Part shown: positions 62,172-64,000 of the stretch, one piece after another
Numbering within the stretch: position 1 is the stretch's first letter
Layout of the letters: each line of letters opens with the position of its first letter
Assembly: GCA_900105895.1 (NCBI GenBank)
Contig: FNSH01000002.1
Location: 1-64,000 of the forward strand
Direction: 5' to 3'
DNA: 64,000 nucleotides
From: Atopobium minutum
GTDB taxonomy: Bacteria; Actinomycetota; Coriobacteriia; Coriobacteriales; Atopobiaceae
Program-made: the position numbers and the translations under genes
The notes under the pieces: generated by a model
Database searches by the model: none
What the model was told of the DNA's origin: nothing
Seen by the model: only the letters and a program-made list of their open reading frames with translations

Positions 62172-62501
62172 TTAGAAGGGAATGCACAGCAAAAGAGCGT
62201 AGGCAATAACACCACTCACGGCACACCAGAGCAATGAGCGGGTTTTTCGAGCTACTACTACCACAAAGGCGGAGGCAATAAGTGGAGCTATGCCCTGTTG
62301 TAGGCCCTTATCAAACATAGTGGGAGACAGAATATCATTAGCTACCAGTGAGGCAAAGGCTGCCGTGGGAATCAGGCCCAGCACCTCATTAATGCTTTGT
62401 GGGATATCCTTACCCTTAAGAATCAGCATAGGCGCAACGCGCAGCACAAACATGGTTGCGGCACAGCAGCCATAGAGTATAAGAAAATCTTGTATACTCA
62501 C
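62172..62501 (-). CDS. azlD: Branched-chain amino acid exporter subunit AzlD
   Basis: A 109-residue membrane protein with four hydrophobic segments; VAPMLILKGKDIPQSINEVLGLIPTAAFASLVANDIL is typical of AzlD. With AzlC it exports branched-chain amino acids or analogues. It starts within the azlC end (ATGA overlap). Confidence 0.93.
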   Translation of the reverse strand: MSIQDFLILYGCCAATMFVLRVAPMLILKGKDIPQSINEVLGLIPTAAFASLVANDILSPTMFDKGLQQGIAPLIASAFVVVVARKTRSLLWCAVSGVIAYALLLCIPF

Positions 62502-63187
62502 TCGCCCATCACCCTATCGTATATAACGCCAGAACAAACGCCTAAAAGGGCTCCGAGCAAAATAGCTGGACCGGCTAAGCCAAGATACTTGCACGCAAAC
62601 ACGCCAACCATGGAAGTAGCAATAACAACCAGAGCGCGTTTATCGATACGTTGAACACAGAGCAAGCAAATAAAGATTGCCGTCATTGCAAAGGATGCCA
62701 GGTTCATGGGGATGGAAATGACAGAACCTACCAAACAACCAATCATATTTGAGGCAATCCATGAACACTGGCAAAACACATTGACCAAGCTGGCCTTTTG
62801 CACGGTCCAGGAGCTAGCATCGCTAAAGTGCTCCAGGTTAACGCCAAAGCTTTCATCCGTTACAGTGGACGCAAAAAACACGGTAGCAAGCCTATTTGCG
62901 CGTTTGGTATGAGAAGAAAGCGCTGCAGAATAGAGCATCTGGCGCGTGTTGACAAACGAAACGCTCATGATAATAGATGCTAAAGGAGAACCTGCCATAA
63001 GCATATTGGCAGCCATGAATTGCCCAGCACCAGAATAAAAGAGTAGAGACACAATAAAGATCATCCAGGGCTGCAGACCAGATGCGCTTTCCAAAATACC
63101 ACAGGGAATACCAATAGAAAGGTATCCAACCATGACGGGCGTAGCGGCTCGGAGTGCCTCGTGTATATCATTTCTGGAAATGCTCAC
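62498..63187 (-). CDS. azlC: Branched-chain amino acid exporter subunit AzlC
   Basis: A 229-residue membrane protein with seven hydrophobic segments. RAATPVMVGYLSIGIPCGILE, FYSGAGQFMAANMLMAG and FVNTRQMLYSAAL are the family motifs. I prefer GTG 63187, which has AGAGGTGGG just upstream; ATG 63202 would put that site inside the gene. It is the large subunit of the exporter and lies next to a TetR gene (same direction, about 130 bases upstream) that may regulate it. Confidence 0.92.
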   Translation of the reverse strand: MSISRNDIHEALRAATPVMVGYLSIGIPCGILESASGLQPWMIFIVSLLFYSGAGQFMAANMLMAGSPLASIIMSVSFVNTRQMLYSAALSSHTKRANRLATVFFASTVTDESFGVNLEHFSDASSWTVQKASLVNVFCQCSWIASNMIGCLVGSVISIPMNLASFAMTAIFICLLCVQRIDKRALVVIATSMVGVFACKYLGLAGPAILLGALLGVCSGVIYDRVMGE

Positions 63188-63314
63188 AACCCACCTCTGC
63201 ATCAGGACTTCTCTAGCACGTATAGATACTAGCGCCTAACGCACAGACATATGAGCTCATGCATAATTTCAAGAGTTTTTATACAAGCTTGAGCGTTTCT
63301 TTATTGAACAGAAT

Positions 63315-63896
63315 TTATTGAGCAGAATGTTCGCTCAAAGCATTGAGTCCCGCAGAGGCAAGTGAGTCAACCGTGTTGGCGATCTCCTCTACTGACTGTG
63401 TTTGTGCACCTGAATCCAACCAACGCTGTACAAGCGCAATAACACCACCAGATACAAAGCCTGCAACTGAGACAATGCCCGCCTTGGCCTTGTTGGCATC
63501 CACAATACGAGCCTCTAAAAACTCACGCACCCGCTCCATAAACTGATCATGCACACGTGAATTGAGCAAACAGGCAAGCTCCGAGCTTGTATCGGCAGCT
63601 AAAGCACCAATGTTGGTAAGTACCTCTTTGACATGATCTGCAGAAAAATTAATGGTAGTGCCACCAAAAGCGTCCTTGATAGATGTCAGCGCAGACTCCT
63701 GCATTTCATCTACCACGGCAAACACCGTATTGTAATGAGCCAAGAACGTCTTTTTGGAAATAAGGGCACGATCAGCAACATCTTTGATAGTGATTTGAGA
63801 CAAATCGCGCTCTGCCATAAGCGACAAAACCGCCTCTTTAATAGCACGACGCGTCTTAACAACACGCATATCCAGCTGATTTTTGACCGATGACAT
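63315..63896 (-). CDS. TetR-family regulator
   Basis: A 193-residue TetR/AcrR-type protein. The helix-turn-helix is at about 12-58 (IKEAVLSLMAERDLSQITIKDVADRALISKKTFLAHY). The C-terminal part resembles TetR_C_8-type domains and has a hydrophobic core (AGFVSGGVIALVQRWLDSGA). Start 63896 has GGAGG upstream; earlier in-frame ATGs lie outside a plausible RBS. It may control azlCD or an upstream gene outside the window. Confidence 0.9.
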   Translation of the reverse strand: MSSVKNQLDMRVVKTRRAIKEAVLSLMAERDLSQITIKDVADRALISKKTFLAHYNTVFAVVDEMQESALTSIKDAFGGTTINFSADHVKEVLTNIGALAADTSSELACLLNSRVHDQFMERVREFLEARIVDANKAKAGIVSVAGFVSGGVIALVQRWLDSGAQTQSVEEIANTVDSLASAGLNALSEHSAQ

Positions 63897-64000
63897 AGCC
63901 ACTGCCTCCACCAAAAACTCTTGCCTTTTGTTCTGTTCTCTTACCCTGCCTATAGCACACACAAGCATACGCGCTACAAGCAAGCCCCCTCCTGTACACC

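Overview
The window looks like the chromosome of an anaerobic or facultative Coriobacteriia-type actinobacterium (an Atopobium/Lancefieldella/Olsenella-like oral or gut organism). This is inferred from the ordinary right-hand gene set (ackA, pta, xseAB, rnd, glf, cell-wall-anchored C69 dipeptidase, ECF transporters, pit, azlCD) and its moderate GC. It is not a database result. The left half is mobile DNA that reads like Firmicutes sequence.

1-16.6 kb: the late half of a temperate siphophage or phage-derived element, all on the + strand. The order is ClpP-like head maturation protease (partial), HK97 major capsid, connector and head-closure proteins, tail terminator-like protein, major tail protein, tail assembly chaperone with a visible -1 frameshift site, tape measure, Dit, Tal, two small unknown genes, a baseplate/fibre protein, holin and a GH25 lysozyme with two CW_7 repeats. 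A small HTH/zinc-finger gene, a SHOCT-like gene and two tandem large serine recombinases follow.

16.6-30 kb: an AT-rich accessory block with two related transporter cassettes facing each other. Cassette A (+) has ECF-S (MptD type), ECF-T, a double ECF ATPase, an AraC regulator and a pair of fused TMD-NBD ABC transporters. Cassette B (-) has a TetR regulator, an ABC pair, ECF-S and a truncated ECF-T. The two promoters share a 19-bp palindromic operator-like sequence (16/19 identical). Cassette B lies between two roughly 100-bp direct repeats, each carrying three phased CGTACC motifs. The right repeat abuts a decapitated YczE/YitT-type gene.

30-37.6 kb: a beta-glucoside PTS gene broken by two single-base indels, an intact 6-phospho-beta-glucosidase, a RelB/DinJ antitoxin whose toxin survives only as a scar, and a CydDC-like ABC pair preceded by a 34-bp perfect palindrome.

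37.7-64 kb: mostly ordinary chromosome. It holds DUF969-DUF979-pcp, DUF47-Pit phosphate uptake, a TrmL-type tRNA methyltransferase, an ECF transporter operon preceded by a leader peptide with three consecutive Trp codons and an intrinsic terminator (so probably a tryptophan importer under classical attenuation), an LPXTG-anchored dipeptidase, a CobW GTPase, Maf, a P1 peptidase, glf plus a glycosyltransferase, pta, a GNAT protein, ackA, HIT, xseB/xseA, a zinc peptidase, ribonuclease D, a lipid-kinase-like protein, AzlD/AzlC and a TetR regulator. No rRNA, tRNA or CRISPR array was recognised.
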